Counted from the stretch's first letter, positions 1 through 5,134 are shown. The stretch is DNA of 11,756 bases from Desulfobacterales bacterium (GCA_029934695.1 JAOZLU010000067.1:1-11756); one strand, 5' to 3'. Notes: a model not told the origin generated them from the letters alone. Program-made: numbers and translations.

Positions 1-51
1 GAGGAAGGGCTGAAACACACCATCGCATATTTTAAGGAACTGCTGGCCTGA
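1..51 (+). CDS. C-terminal end of an SDR-type sugar-nucleotide epimerase/decarboxylase (partial)
   Basis: The reading frame is open from base 1 and ends at TGA 49-51. The 16 visible residues read EEGLKHTIAYFKELLA. A closing helix of the form GL..TI.YF..LL is typical of extended short-chain dehydrogenases that act on nucleotide sugars, such as UDP-glucuronate decarboxylase and dTDP-glucose dehydratase-like enzymes. The Rossmann domain and catalytic residues lie outside the window, so the substrate cannot be told. There is no clear terminator before the downstream hicA gene. The family call rests only on this C-terminal signature. Confidence 0.5.
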   Translation, partial: EEGLKHTIAYFKELLA

Positions 52-111
52 TCATCACTCAAAAACGACACAGAAGGGATGATTCCCACAGAAAGAAGTT
101 GGGAAAAAGAA

Positions 112-366
112 ATGGCCAGAAAGAAAAAACTTTACAGCAAGGCCCGGACTGTCTCCGCAAATCTCTCATTCAGCGAACTCTGCCTGCTTGCCGAGTCAGC
201 AGGTTTTGAATTCAGAAACCAGGCGGGCAGTCACAGGATATACAAGCATCCTGTCTGCCGGGAAATGCTGAATCTTCAGCCTGAAGGCGGGAAGGCCAAA
301 CCGTATCAGGTGAGACAGTTGCTGAGGATCATAGACAGACACGGTCTGATAAAGGAGGGAAAATAG
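112..366 (+). CDS. hicA: HicA-family mRNA interferase toxin
   Basis: HicA toxins are small dsRBD-fold ribonucleases that cut mRNA and are held inactive by HicB. The 84-residue product carries the family core: a helix with SFSELCLLAESAGFEF, then GSHRIYKHP (about 39-47) with the likely catalytic His41, and GKAKPYQVRQLL in the C-terminal helix. I chose ATG 112 rather than ATG 79. The only Shine-Dalgarno-like stretch before 79 (agaaggg) touches the start codon with no spacer, and the product from 112 (MARKKKLYSKAR...) matches the usual length of the longer-headed HicA subgroup. hicB follows after one base, so the two are co-transcribed. The toxin looks intact. Function is from family knowledge. 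Confidence 0.85.
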   Translation: MARKKKLYSKARTVSANLSFSELCLLAESAGFEFRNQAGSHRIYKHPVCREMLNLQPEGGKAKPYQVRQLLRIIDRHGLIKEGK

Positions 367-367
367 C

Positions 368-577
368 ATGTTCATGTATTCTGTAAATCTGATCTGGAGT
401 GAGGAGGACGGCGCTTACATGGCAACCATTCCGGAATTTCCGAATCTGTCCGCATTCGGGAAAACCCCCGGTGAGGCGGCAGAAGAGGCTGAGATTGCGG
501 CCAGGGGATTCATGGAGGTGATGAGGGAGGACGGCTGCGAGATTCCTGAACCATATACTCTTGAAAAAGCCGCATAG
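368..577 (+). CDS. hicB: HicB-family antitoxin
   Basis: The 69-residue protein has the partial RNase H-like HicB fold: Y-S-V-N-L-I-W-S-E-E-D-G-A-Y strand pair, the IPEFPNLSAFGKTPGEAAEEA turn and helix, and the closing IPEP. It should bind and neutralise the HicA product encoded just upstream. There is no C-terminal ribbon-helix-helix or HTH extension, so this is the short form and DNA binding for autoregulation is not evident. The Shine-Dalgarno sequence ggaggg (355-360) lies inside the end of hicA, seven bases before ATG 368. A second ATG at 374 is possible but has worse spacing. The tight one-base gap after hicA supports a single toxin-antitoxin operon. Confidence 0.85.
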   Translation: MFMYSVNLIWSEEDGAYMATIPEFPNLSAFGKTPGEAAEEAEIAARGFMEVMREDGCEIPEPYTLEKAA

Positions 578-705
578 AACCCCCTTTCGCAAAACCGTTT
601 AAAGAACAGCACAGGGAAAAAGTATGCACAAATAATTTTTTAAGATGGGATTGTGCTATGTCTTTTAAAAAATCACATATCAAAAGTATAGTATGTATGT
701 TTTTT

Positions 706-780
706 ACTGAGGCAACTGAGACAACTGAGGCATATATATCAAAATCTGTTGTTTTTAATTTCTTTTTTTCTGCCTCAGTT
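706..780. repeat. Three tandem 9-bp ACTGAGGCA repeats plus an inverted copy
   Basis: ACTGAGGCA occurs at 706-714, as ACTGAGACA at 715-723, and again at 724-732, directly head to tail. An inverted copy, TGCCTCAGTT, lies at 771-780 and pairs over ten bases with 723-732. Weaker copies (attgagga, atgaggca) follow at about 801-816. The arrangement could bind a dimeric protein or form a hairpin with a 38-base AT-rich loop. Confidence 0.6.
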
Positions 781-910
781 TTTCAAATTACAAAAAATGA
801 ATTGAGGAAATGAGGCACAAAAAAAACTTTTCTTTTTCTGTGCATTTCTTTTCAGCACAAAGCAAAACACCATTTAATAACTCTTTGAAATCATTCATTC
901 CGGTCAGACC

Positions 911-1030
911 AGCTATACCCCAACTGACCTTCGGAGAGACTGAAGGAAGGGGTAACTTCGATTTCGTAGTTACTGTAGCATATAGAGGGCCAGTTTGTCA
1001 GCTATACGCCCAACTGACCTTCGGAGTGAC
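911..1030. repeat. Pair of 30-bp direct repeats around a 59-bp spacer
   Basis: A unit beginning AGCTATAC and ending AACTGACCTTCGGAG(A/T)GAC is present at 911-940 and 1000-1030. The copies differ by one inserted base and one or two substitutions. Flanking bases can pair with the repeat: GGTCAG 902-907 with CTGACC 924-929, and CAGTT 991-995 with AACTG 1012-1016. Each copy could therefore fold as a hairpin. The element family is not recognised. Confidence 0.65.
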
Positions 1031-1032
1031 AT

Positions 1033-1054
1033 TATGTATATCAAGATATACATA
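1033..1054. repeat. Perfect 22-bp palindrome
   Basis: TATGTATATC (1033-1042) and GATATACATA (1045-1054) are perfect reverse complements separated by AA. It directly follows the second 30-bp direct repeat. No T-run follows, so an operator or cruciform is more likely than a terminator. Confidence 0.6.
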
Positions 1055-1056
1055 GG

Positions 1057-1150
1057 GGAAGTTCCATTAGAGCTGTGGCCCGTTTGTTTACAGGCTTAAT
1101 GGACTTCGGCTTCGGGCGGGGCTTTCCGGCCTCGTCTCGAAGTTTCTTTT
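1057..1150. other. Possible structured RNA or degenerate palindromic element
   Basis: GAAGTTCCATTAG (about 1059-1071) can pair imperfectly with CTTAATGGACTTC (about 1096-1108), with AGCTGT and ACAGGCT pairing further in. The next block, CTTCG... to ...CGAAG (about 1109-1142), is GC-rich and followed by tttctttttt, which resembles a Rho-independent terminator for plus-strand transcription. The fold is judged by eye. No known RNA family was recognised. Confidence 0.3.
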
Positions 1151-1195
1151 TTATGTTATTTATTTCAGGGCTTGAAATTCTGGAGATATTTTAAA

Positions 1196-1214
1196 TCCGG
1201 GAACCTTCCCCGGA
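1196..1214 (-). terminator. Weak Rho-independent terminator candidate for higBA
   Basis: TCCGGG (1196-1201) pairs with CCCGGA (1209-1214) around a 7-base loop. Read on the minus strand it is followed by TTTAAAATAT, a partial U-tract. It lies 69 bases past the higA stop codon, so it is well placed to end the higBA transcript, but the U-tract is poor. Confidence 0.35.
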
Positions 1215-1282
1215 AGCAGAAACCTCTGTCGTCAATCGTCAAGGTTGCCGGGGGTCCCGAAGCAGTCTGAACGGTTTCGCCA

Positions 1283-1567
1283 TTATGCCGCCTGTCTCAG
1301 TATAAGCTCAGTGTGAATTCCGGCACGGAACAGCATGTTCACCAGCGAGTCAATCGTAAAACGGTCAATTTTACCGCTCATAAGGTCTTTTATACTGTCC
1401 CCTGTCACGCCCATGCTCCGGGCCGCATCTTCCGGGCCGACGGCTTCCTGTGCGATGCGATCACGCAGCCGGATCATCATCTCCGACCGGATACGCAGGC
1501 TTTCCGCCACTGCCGGATCATCTTCCAATGCCTCGAATATGTTGTCATAAGGTCTGCTGAGAGTCAT
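1283..1567 (-). CDS. HigA-like XRE-family antitoxin
   Basis: This 94-residue protein has a helix-turn-helix of the XRE type at about residues 40-75 (DAARSMGVTGDSIKDLMSGK, then a helix DRFTIDSLVNMLFRAG). The pattern matches the short HigA2-like antitoxins (HTH_37 class), which bind the toxin and also repress the operon promoter. The ATG overlaps the stop of the upstream toxin gene by four bases (ATGA, 1564-1567), a sign of translational coupling. Toxin-first order is the rule for HigBA systems. The N-terminal part (PYDNIFEALEDDPAVAESL) is the usual acidic lead-in of the group. The gene looks intact; no paralogue is seen nearby. Confidence 0.8.
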   Translation of the reverse strand: MTLSRPYDNIFEALEDDPAVAESLRIRSEMMIRLRDRIAQEAVGPEDAARSMGVTGDSIKDLMSGKIDRFTIDSLVNMLFRAGIHTELILRQAA

Positions 1568-1911
1568 TTTCTCCTCGCTTCCGACATCTCCCTGTACCGC
1601 TTTCGGGCCAGAGCGATGTCCCGGTTCCGTGTTTTCTGTGTTTTCTTCTGAAAAGCGTGAAGCACATATACCGCCTCCTCAAATTTTGCGACATAGACCA
1701 CCCGGAATTCGCCGCCTTCGTGAATCCGAATTTCCATCGCACCCGGTCCGATGTTCCTCATGGGTTTCCAGTCATCCGGGTTTGTCCCGGACTGAACATT
1801 TGTGATCTGGAATCCGGCCTCTCTCCGTGCAGGCCGGGGAAAGGCTCTGAGATCATTCAGGGATGAGCCTGTGAAAACCACGGGTCTGAGTTTTTCTGTG
1901 TTTCCTGACAT
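1564..1911 (-). CDS. HigB-like RelE-superfamily toxin (phage Gp49-like)
   Basis: The 115-residue product fits the phage-derived Gp49-like/HigB family (PF05973-type). It has an N-terminal F-T-G-S-S-L-N-D-L-R-A-F-P helix, the segment DDWKPMRNIGPGAMEIRIHEGGEFRVVY written here in part as WKPMRNIGPG and EFRVVYVAKF, and a strongly basic C-terminal FQKKTQKT followed by a helix. These toxins are ribosome-dependent or free mRNA endonucleases; basic residues in the RVVY and KKTQKT blocks are the expected RNA-contacting ones. The Shine-Dalgarno AAGGA lies about six bases before ATG 1911. It overlaps the antitoxin gene by four bases, so the pair forms one operon. It sits among broken mobile-element genes, as such pairs often do. 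Confidence 0.82.
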   Translation of the reverse strand: MSGNTEKLRPVVFTGSSLNDLRAFPRPARREAGFQITNVQSGTNPDDWKPMRNIGPGAMEIRIHEGGEFRVVYVAKFEEAVYVLHAFQKKTQKTRNRDIALARKRYREMSEARRK

Positions 1912-2065
1912 AAAAAATCCTTAAGTTTGTTCGCCAGGCAGAAATGATGCACATCAAATCTTATCTTTTCCATTCCCCCTGATGTGCCGATTTTGAGACG
2001 GATAAGAATACGGGTTCTGAGTTCGGCAGCGGCTTTTTCAGTGTAAGTAAATTCTCTCTTCAAGT

Positions 2066-2206
2066 TTATCTCACTGTTTCTCTGTTCCATTCCTTTTCAA
2101 AAGGCGGATCAGGATAAATCAGGTCAACGCTCTCATCCGGGATGTATTCACGGAGAATCGCCAAATTGTCGCCGTAAAATAGTGTGTTTTGGGTTGCTGG
2201 TTTCAT
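2066..2206 (-). pseudogene. N-terminal remnant of an adenine-specific DNA methyltransferase
   Basis: From ATG 2206 the frame reads 46 residues: NTLFYGDNLAILREYIP, then DESVDLIYPDPPF, then an unrelated tail ending at TAA 2066-2068. This is the hallmark start of beta-class site-specific N6-adenine methyltransferases, which place the catalytic motif IV (here DPPF, usually in the setting LIYLDPPF) close to the N terminus. An intact enzyme is several hundred residues long; the target-recognition and SAM-binding parts are gone. The adjacent minus-strand frame (2090 to 1857) does not continue the methyltransferase. There is no clear Shine-Dalgarno sequence. I read this as the stump of a restriction-modification gene, cut by deletion or insertion near 2090, and not active. 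Confidence 0.75.
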
Positions 2207-2253
2207 TGTTTTGTTTCAGGGGAAATGACCAAATGATTCAAATCACCAAATAA

Positions 2254-2583
2254 TTAATATTGTCTGGAGCGCACCAGCCGCACATAGCTGATGCCATGCC
2301 AACCGACGTCGCCGAGGTCGAAACTGACGTAGCCGAGGTCGAAACTGATGTCCCACGACCCGCCCGACGACCGCTTGTCTGCACTCCAACACGATAATTG
2401 CTTTCTGTCAAACACGGGATCAATGTAATGGCTGTTCACCCTTTCGCTTTCCAGCAAAGACATGAGTTCCTCAAGGGTGGGAAGCCGCCAATCGTTGTAA
2501 CTGGTAAATTGATCCTGGTTCAATTGGTCAATGTAAGCCTGCACATTCCCTTTTGTGCTGTTCTCTTCATGCACGATGGTCAT
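2254..2583 (-). CDS. Small DUF1566 (Lcl_C) domain protein with a repeated C-terminal end
   Basis: The 109-residue product shows the DUF1566/Lcl C-terminal signature: YNDWRLPTLEELMSLLE (about 29-45), YIDPVFD, then CWSADKRSSGGSWDISFD and a closing YVRLVRS. This fold is related to C-type-lectin/FGE-like domains and often lies at the surface or serves as a ligand-binding module. The usual first part of the domain (the GLMWQ-like strand) and any signal peptide are missing, so this is a short or truncated version. The C-terminal strand region is a tandem repeat, SFDLGYV and SFDLGDV, from two 21-bp DNA repeats. The start codon region is also duplicated 29 bases upstream. Codons in the repeat are mostly NNC, which fits, but does not prove, a diversity-generating-retroelement target. 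No reverse transcriptase is in the window. Confidence 0.7.
   Translation of the reverse strand: MTIVHEENSTKGNVQAYIDQLNQDQFTSYNDWRLPTLEELMSLLESERVNSHYIDPVFDRKQLSCWSADKRSSGGSWDISFDLGYVSFDLGDVGWHGISYVRLVRSRQY
2305..2346 (-). repeat. Two tandem 21-bp repeats in the DUF1566 3' end
   Basis: The plus-strand unit starts GACGT and ends GCCGAGGTCGAAACT; copies lie at 2305-2325 and 2326-2346 with one difference (C at 2310, A at 2331). In the gene this changes a TAC (Tyr) codon to GAC (Asp) in otherwise identical heptapeptides. The repeat length is a multiple of three, so the frame is kept. Confidence 0.85.
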
Positions 2584-2612
2584 AAAGTCATCTCTTCATT
2601 CACAATAGTCAT
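2555..2612 (-). repeat. Duplicated start region of the DUF1566 ORF (29-bp period)
   Basis: Minus-strand ATGACTATTGTGAATGAAGA (from 2612) recurs 29 bases later as ATGACCATCGTGCATGAAGA (from 2583), matching at 18 of the first 21 bases. The upstream copy has a good Shine-Dalgarno sequence (GGGGGAG) but reads only ten codons before TGA, and that TGA overlaps the second ATG. The period is not a multiple of three, so the copies are in different frames. Confidence 0.7.
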
Positions 2613-2614
2613 AA

Positions 2615-3232
2615 ACTCCCCCGGGTTTGTATCAAGGTACAGTCAAGCTTTTCAATGATATCCGAAAAGGCAGTTTCAGCGGGTGGGCTGAGGTTGCCGA
2701 CGGCGTTCTGAAGTCTGCCGGGTACAAAGATTTTTTGGGGAATGAAAAGACTTTTGACAATGAAGACCGTGTTCAGGAAAGGGATTTTGTCAACTTCATG
2801 CTTGAAATCTTCAAGGGTTCTGACTTCACAGCAAAGGATGTTTGCCATAAAATCAGGGAATCTCAGTTTGTGATTTACCTGAGTGAAAAGGAAAATGGTG
2901 AAACCCGTTTCCTGGGGAATGTCGTTTTCAAAAAGCTGAAAAACCGGGTTTTTGAAATTGACGGTCAGAAGGTGAAATTGGTTCAGACGGGCAAGCATTC
3001 CAAAGGCGGCGCCCTCTGGAACCTTGAAGGAGGTAAAATTAGATACACCAGCGATACACCGCACTTAAATGTTGAAAATGACAGTGAAAAGAGTGAATTT
3101 GCTCAAAATGCGCCTACTCAGGTTGAAAACAGATACACCACTGATACACCCGGCGATACACCGCATTTAACTATTGAAAATGACAGTGAAGAAGATGGTG
3201 TATCGGTGTATCAAAAACCGCACCCCCCATAG
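2615..3232 (+). pseudogene. C-terminal remnant of a mobile-element primase/helicase
   Basis: The frame opens after TAA 2612-2614 and a TTG at 2627 gives 201 residues. The core GSFSGWAEVADGVLKSAGYK followed by DFLGN, the FTAKDV block, and the closing LGNVVFKKLKNRVF and GGALWNLEG resemble the C-terminal end of phage or plasmid primase/superfamily-3 helicase proteins. In those, a helical domain of the form W..V..GIL..AG...FL.N and a final winged-helix-like part follow the ATPase. The Walker ATPase and primase domains, normally several hundred residues, are absent, and there is no good ribosome binding site. I therefore call it N-terminally truncated. The last 60 residues are a low-complexity YT.DTP / NDSE repeat that corresponds to DNA iterons. 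The break point lies against the start of the divergent DUF1566 ORF. The family call is by pattern memory, moderately sure. Confidence 0.55.
3042..3212. repeat. Iteron-like GATACACC repeats, five direct and two inverted
   Basis: GATACACC occurs at 3042, 3053, 3132, 3143 and 3155 (spacing 11, 79, 11, 12). The inverse GGTGTATC occurs twice back to back at 3197-3204 and 3205-3212. Around them a segment of about 48 bp (3042-3089) is repeated with changes at 3143-3190, both ending GAAAATGACAGTGAA. The repeats encode the YTSDTP / YTTDTPGDTP tail of the primase remnant. Direct and inverted copies can pair in RNA or bind a replication protein. Confidence 0.85.
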
Positions 3233-3265
3233 AAATAAAAAAAGAGAAACATAAAAAAATTATGT

Positions 3266-3475
3266 GTGCAAAACCCGGATAAAGAAAATGAATGTTGCAA
3301 CAATCCGGACTGTTTTGACTGTGAGCATTTTGAAGTTCACACGCACAAATGCATGGAAGAAAGAAATGTGGGGGAAAGGGCTTTGTACCCTTCAGACATA
3401 AAAAAGCTGCGTGATGTTTCCTATATGTTCCCTATTTCATCAGAGCTTATTGTGTTGTTTTGTGTAAACCCTTAA
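3266..3475 (+). CDS. Small cysteine-rich protein, possible zinc ribbon, perhaps truncated
   Basis: A 69-residue frame starting at GTG 3266 contains ECCNNPDCFDCEHFEVHTHK, with C10-C11, C16, C19 and a later H-x-C (HKC), which could hold a zinc ion. The second half (YPSDIKKLRDVSYMFPISSE and a hydrophobic end) has no recognisable motif. It follows the primase remnant by 33 bases, and small Cys-rich proteins are common after such primases in integrative elements. The stop codon (3473-3475) is only six bases from the CCA end of tRNA-Arg, so the C-terminal end may be a chance read-out into the integration junction. There is no strong ribosome binding site. Function unknown. Confidence 0.4.
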   Translation: MQNPDKENECCNNPDCFDCEHFEVHTHKCMEERNVGERALYPSDIKKLRDVSYMFPISSELIVLFCVNP

Positions 3476-3481
3476 TTTCAT

Positions 3482-3558
<77 letters not shown>

Positions 3559-3758
3559 ACGGTCAATTCAAATTGCTTATAAACTATGGTGACGATGATG
3601 TCAATAATAAATTGGAAAAAATTTAATTTTTTTGCTCAAAGCCCGGATTTGCTCCTTTTTCCCTATGCAGAGCGTGGAAATGTGTCCCACTTTTCGTACA
3701 AAAACTGCCCAGCAGATTAAATGTGATGGCAGGCCAATTTTTTCAAAAATATATCGTT

Positions 3759-3773
3759 TGGCATTATTCTTGC
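3759..3773 (+). promoter_or_regulatory. Sigma-54-like (-24/-12) promoter candidate
   Basis: TGGCA (3759-3763), six bases, then TTGC (3770-3773) matches the RpoN consensus TGGCA-N6-TTGC with exact spacing. Transcription would begin near 3785 on the plus strand, in an area with no known gene. A chance match is possible in a window of this size. Confidence 0.4.
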
Positions 3774-3799
3774 GTGGCATCAGATATTTGTAATGCCAC
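3774..3799. repeat. Perfect inverted repeat next to the sigma-54-like site
   Basis: GTGGCAT (3774-3780) and ATGCCAC (3793-3799) are exact reverse complements around a 12-base loop. It starts directly after the -12 element, so it would cover the transcription start and could be an operator or a 5' hairpin. Confidence 0.5.
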
Positions 3800-3800
3800 A

Positions 3801-3914
3801 ATGAATTTTAAGATTTCAGGTGTGAAGGGTTCCGAAACTGAATTTCTTACAGTGCTGAATCGTATATGGTTATTTTCCATTATTTTTGTGATTTTTTGCC
3901 TGAAACAAATCTGA
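3801..3914 (+). CDS. Possible tiny membrane peptide
   Basis: ATG 3801 opens a 37-residue frame. A polar first half (MNFKISGVKGSETEF) is followed by a hydrophobic stretch RIWLFSIIFVIFCLKQI that could span a membrane once, then TGA. It lies just after the sigma-54-like site and its inverted repeat, and a strong hairpin begins two bases after the stop. There is no Shine-Dalgarno sequence, and the region is AT-rich, so a hydrophobic frame may arise by chance. It may instead be part of a non-coding RNA. Confidence 0.2.
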   Translation: MNFKISGVKGSETEFLTVLNRIWLFSIIFVIFCLKQI

Positions 3915-3916
3915 CT

Positions 3917-3937
3917 GCCGAAAGAATTTCTTTCGGC
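3917..3937. repeat. Perfect 9-bp hairpin
   Basis: GCCGAAAGA (3917-3925) pairs exactly with TCTTTCGGC (3929-3937) around three bases. Neither strand has a real U-tract after it, so it is not a classic terminator, though it could block or stabilise an RNA end from either side. Confidence 0.6.
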
Positions 3938-4098
3938 ACGACATCGGATTCGTCGCAATGGCTGACGATATCCCGACACTCATAAACTCTCCCAACCTCC
4001 TGAAATTACTGACACTGATATTTCCCGATGCAGCAAAGTTCCTGCTTAACGATACTGACAGCGAATGGATAAAACCCGGGTTTCTTTGCCGGTCCTCA

Positions 4099-4968
4099 TC
4101 AAAGTGCCCTCTGCCATTCCGGTTTCAGGGTCACCTTGCCTGCAAGGGCCTGATCAATCAGTTTCAATGTTGCATCTTTTTCCTTTGGCAGTTTTGCCTT
4201 TATGGGAAGGTAATTTGAAGCATGATTGGCGTGAAAAAGTCCTCTGCAAAGGTTTGTGTGGGCAATCATGGTCCTGAGTTCGTGCAGCATTTCATCCGGC
4301 TCAATCAGCGTGAACTTTCCTGATTCATAATCCTGGTGTATGGGTGTTCCCGGAATCAGCATCAGGCTCAGAGCACCCACATATTCGGGATCAATGGCGG
4401 AAAGGACCCTGCCAGTTTCCCGGGCATGAATTTGGGAGCGTTCTCTCCCGGCAATTCCCAGCAGCACTGTAATCGAGAGATGAATGCCCGCCTCCCTTGC
4501 TTTTTTTCCCATCTGAATCATGGTCTCGGCCGTTGCTCCCTTGTCAATATTCTTCAACGTCACGTCATCGCCGGTTTCAAGGCCCATGAAAGCAATGCCG
4601 ATGCCATGCGCTTTCAGTTCCCTGAGTTCGTCAACGGTCTTCATCTTCAGACTCTTGGCGTTGGCATACACGCCCACCCGTGTGACCCACGGCAGCTGTT
4701 TTTCGATCTCAGCAAGAATCTTGAGCAGCCTCTTCTGCGGGAGGATCATGACATCTCCGTCGCAGAGAAACACCCTTCGCTGATTTTTACAGTGCTTTGC
4801 CGCAAAAGCAATGTCGGCCATGATGATGTCATTGGATTTGATGCGAAAACGCTCCCCTGCGTAAGTTCCGCAAAATGTACACTTGTTTCGTGAGCATCCC
4901 ACCGTAACTTGCAGCAGAATGCTGTGGGCCTCGCTCGGAGGCCGGATGATATTTCCTTCGTAATGCAT
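4099..4968 (-). CDS. Radical SAM protein
   Basis: This 289-residue enzyme has the radical SAM core: NIIRPPSEAHSILLQVTVGC with the cluster motif C25-S-R-N-K-C30-T-F-C33, which would hold a 4Fe-4S cluster and cleave S-adenosylmethionine. Further signs are GVYANAKSL, FMGLETGDD (the GxxxGxxE-like SAM-binding block), and ITVLLGIAG. The cysteine spacing is CX4CX2C rather than the common CX3CX2C, a form found in uncharacterised YgiQ/HemN-like relatives. I chose ATG 4968 because GGAGA lies seven bases upstream and the product then begins MHYEGNIIRPP, as in relatives; the frame does extend to 5052 but without support. There is no B12-binding or SPASM-like domain. The substrate is unknown. It converges on a gene-poor stretch and probably has its own promoter. 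Confidence 0.85.
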   Translation of the reverse strand: MHYEGNIIRPPSEAHSILLQVTVGCSRNKCTFCGTYAGERFRIKSNDIIMADIAFAAKHCKNQRRVFLCDGDVMILPQKRLLKILAEIEKQLPWVTRVGVYANAKSLKMKTVDELRELKAHGIGIAFMGLETGDDVTLKNIDKGATAETMIQMGKKAREAGIHLSITVLLGIAGRERSQIHARETGRVLSAIDPEYVGALSLMLIPGTPIHQDYESGKFTLIEPDEMLHELRTMIAHTNLCRGLFHANHASNYLPIKAKLPKEKDATLKLIDQALAGKVTLKPEWQRAL

Positions 4969-4999
4969 AAATATTTCTCCAAATATAAGATTTGAGACT

Positions 5000-5067
5000 T
5001 CCGGAGTGCCAAACTTATCTTGCCAAACAAACTTTATCTTACCAAACTGCAAGTTTGGCAGTCCGGA
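5000..5067. repeat. 17-bp inverted repeat between the GT2 and radical SAM genes
   Basis: TCCGGAGTGCCAAACTT (5000-5016) is the reverse complement of AAGTTTGGCAGTCCGGA (5051-5067) apart from one base. The 34-base loop holds two more CCAAAC copies (about 5022 and 5042). It ends about 32 bases before the radical SAM start codon, so on the minus strand it would lie in that gene's leader or promoter. It could also end the GT2 transcript. Confidence 0.75.
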
Positions 5068-5134
5068 TATTTTTTTGAAATTTCCGAAATTTCAGAGGTC
5101 TCTGATATGTGTTGCTGGTGAGATGTCGCATGGG

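Larger units (their letters stand above)
578..1282. other. Gene-free stretch with several small repeats
   Basis: No convincing coding sequence lies between hicB and the higBA pair. The open frame at 810-1055 (+) is low-complexity and runs through the repeats, so I do not treat it as a gene. The stretch starts AT-rich (about 600-900), then holds 9-bp ACTGAGGCA repeats, a pair of 30-bp direct repeats, a perfect 22-bp palindrome and a structured GC-rich block ending in a T-run; these are listed separately. It could carry a non-coding RNA, but I cannot name a known family. Confidence 0.7.
3559..4098. other. Gene-poor, AT-rich stretch between tRNA-Arg and the radical SAM gene
   Basis: I see no well-supported protein gene here. 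It holds a sigma-54-like promoter, an inverted repeat, a tiny hydrophobic ORF and a perfect hairpin, listed separately. Further right, a plus-strand frame from ATG 3958 runs into the end of the convergent radical SAM gene. Its first 40 residues (DDIPTLINSPNLLKLLTLIF and on) look protein-like, but there is no ribosome binding site and I did not call it. Confidence 0.6.

Noticed and set aside
706..1054. CRISPR array
   Set aside because: The repeats are 9-bp tandem units or only two 30-bp copies; there are no regularly spaced, unique spacers and no cas gene.
810..1055. 81-residue plus-strand frame in the hicB-higA gap
   Set aside because: It runs through the 30-bp direct repeats and the palindrome, has no ribosome binding site and no domain-like pattern.
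1857..2090. 77-residue minus-strand frame with EKAAAELRTRI, recalling a UvrD/RecB helicase motif
   Set aside because: Only one short motif fits, the frame overlaps the HigB start and the methyltransferase remnant in another frame, and nothing else helicase-like follows. Noted as a possible gene scrap only.
3601..3801. 66-residue minus-strand frame near tRNA-Arg
   Set aside because: Basic, low-complexity composition with no ribosome binding site; it overlaps the sigma-54-like site and looks like chance in AT-rich DNA.
3958..4218. 86-residue plus-strand frame before the radical SAM gene
   Set aside because: No ribosome binding site; the second half is antisense to the radical SAM C-terminus; no family recognised.
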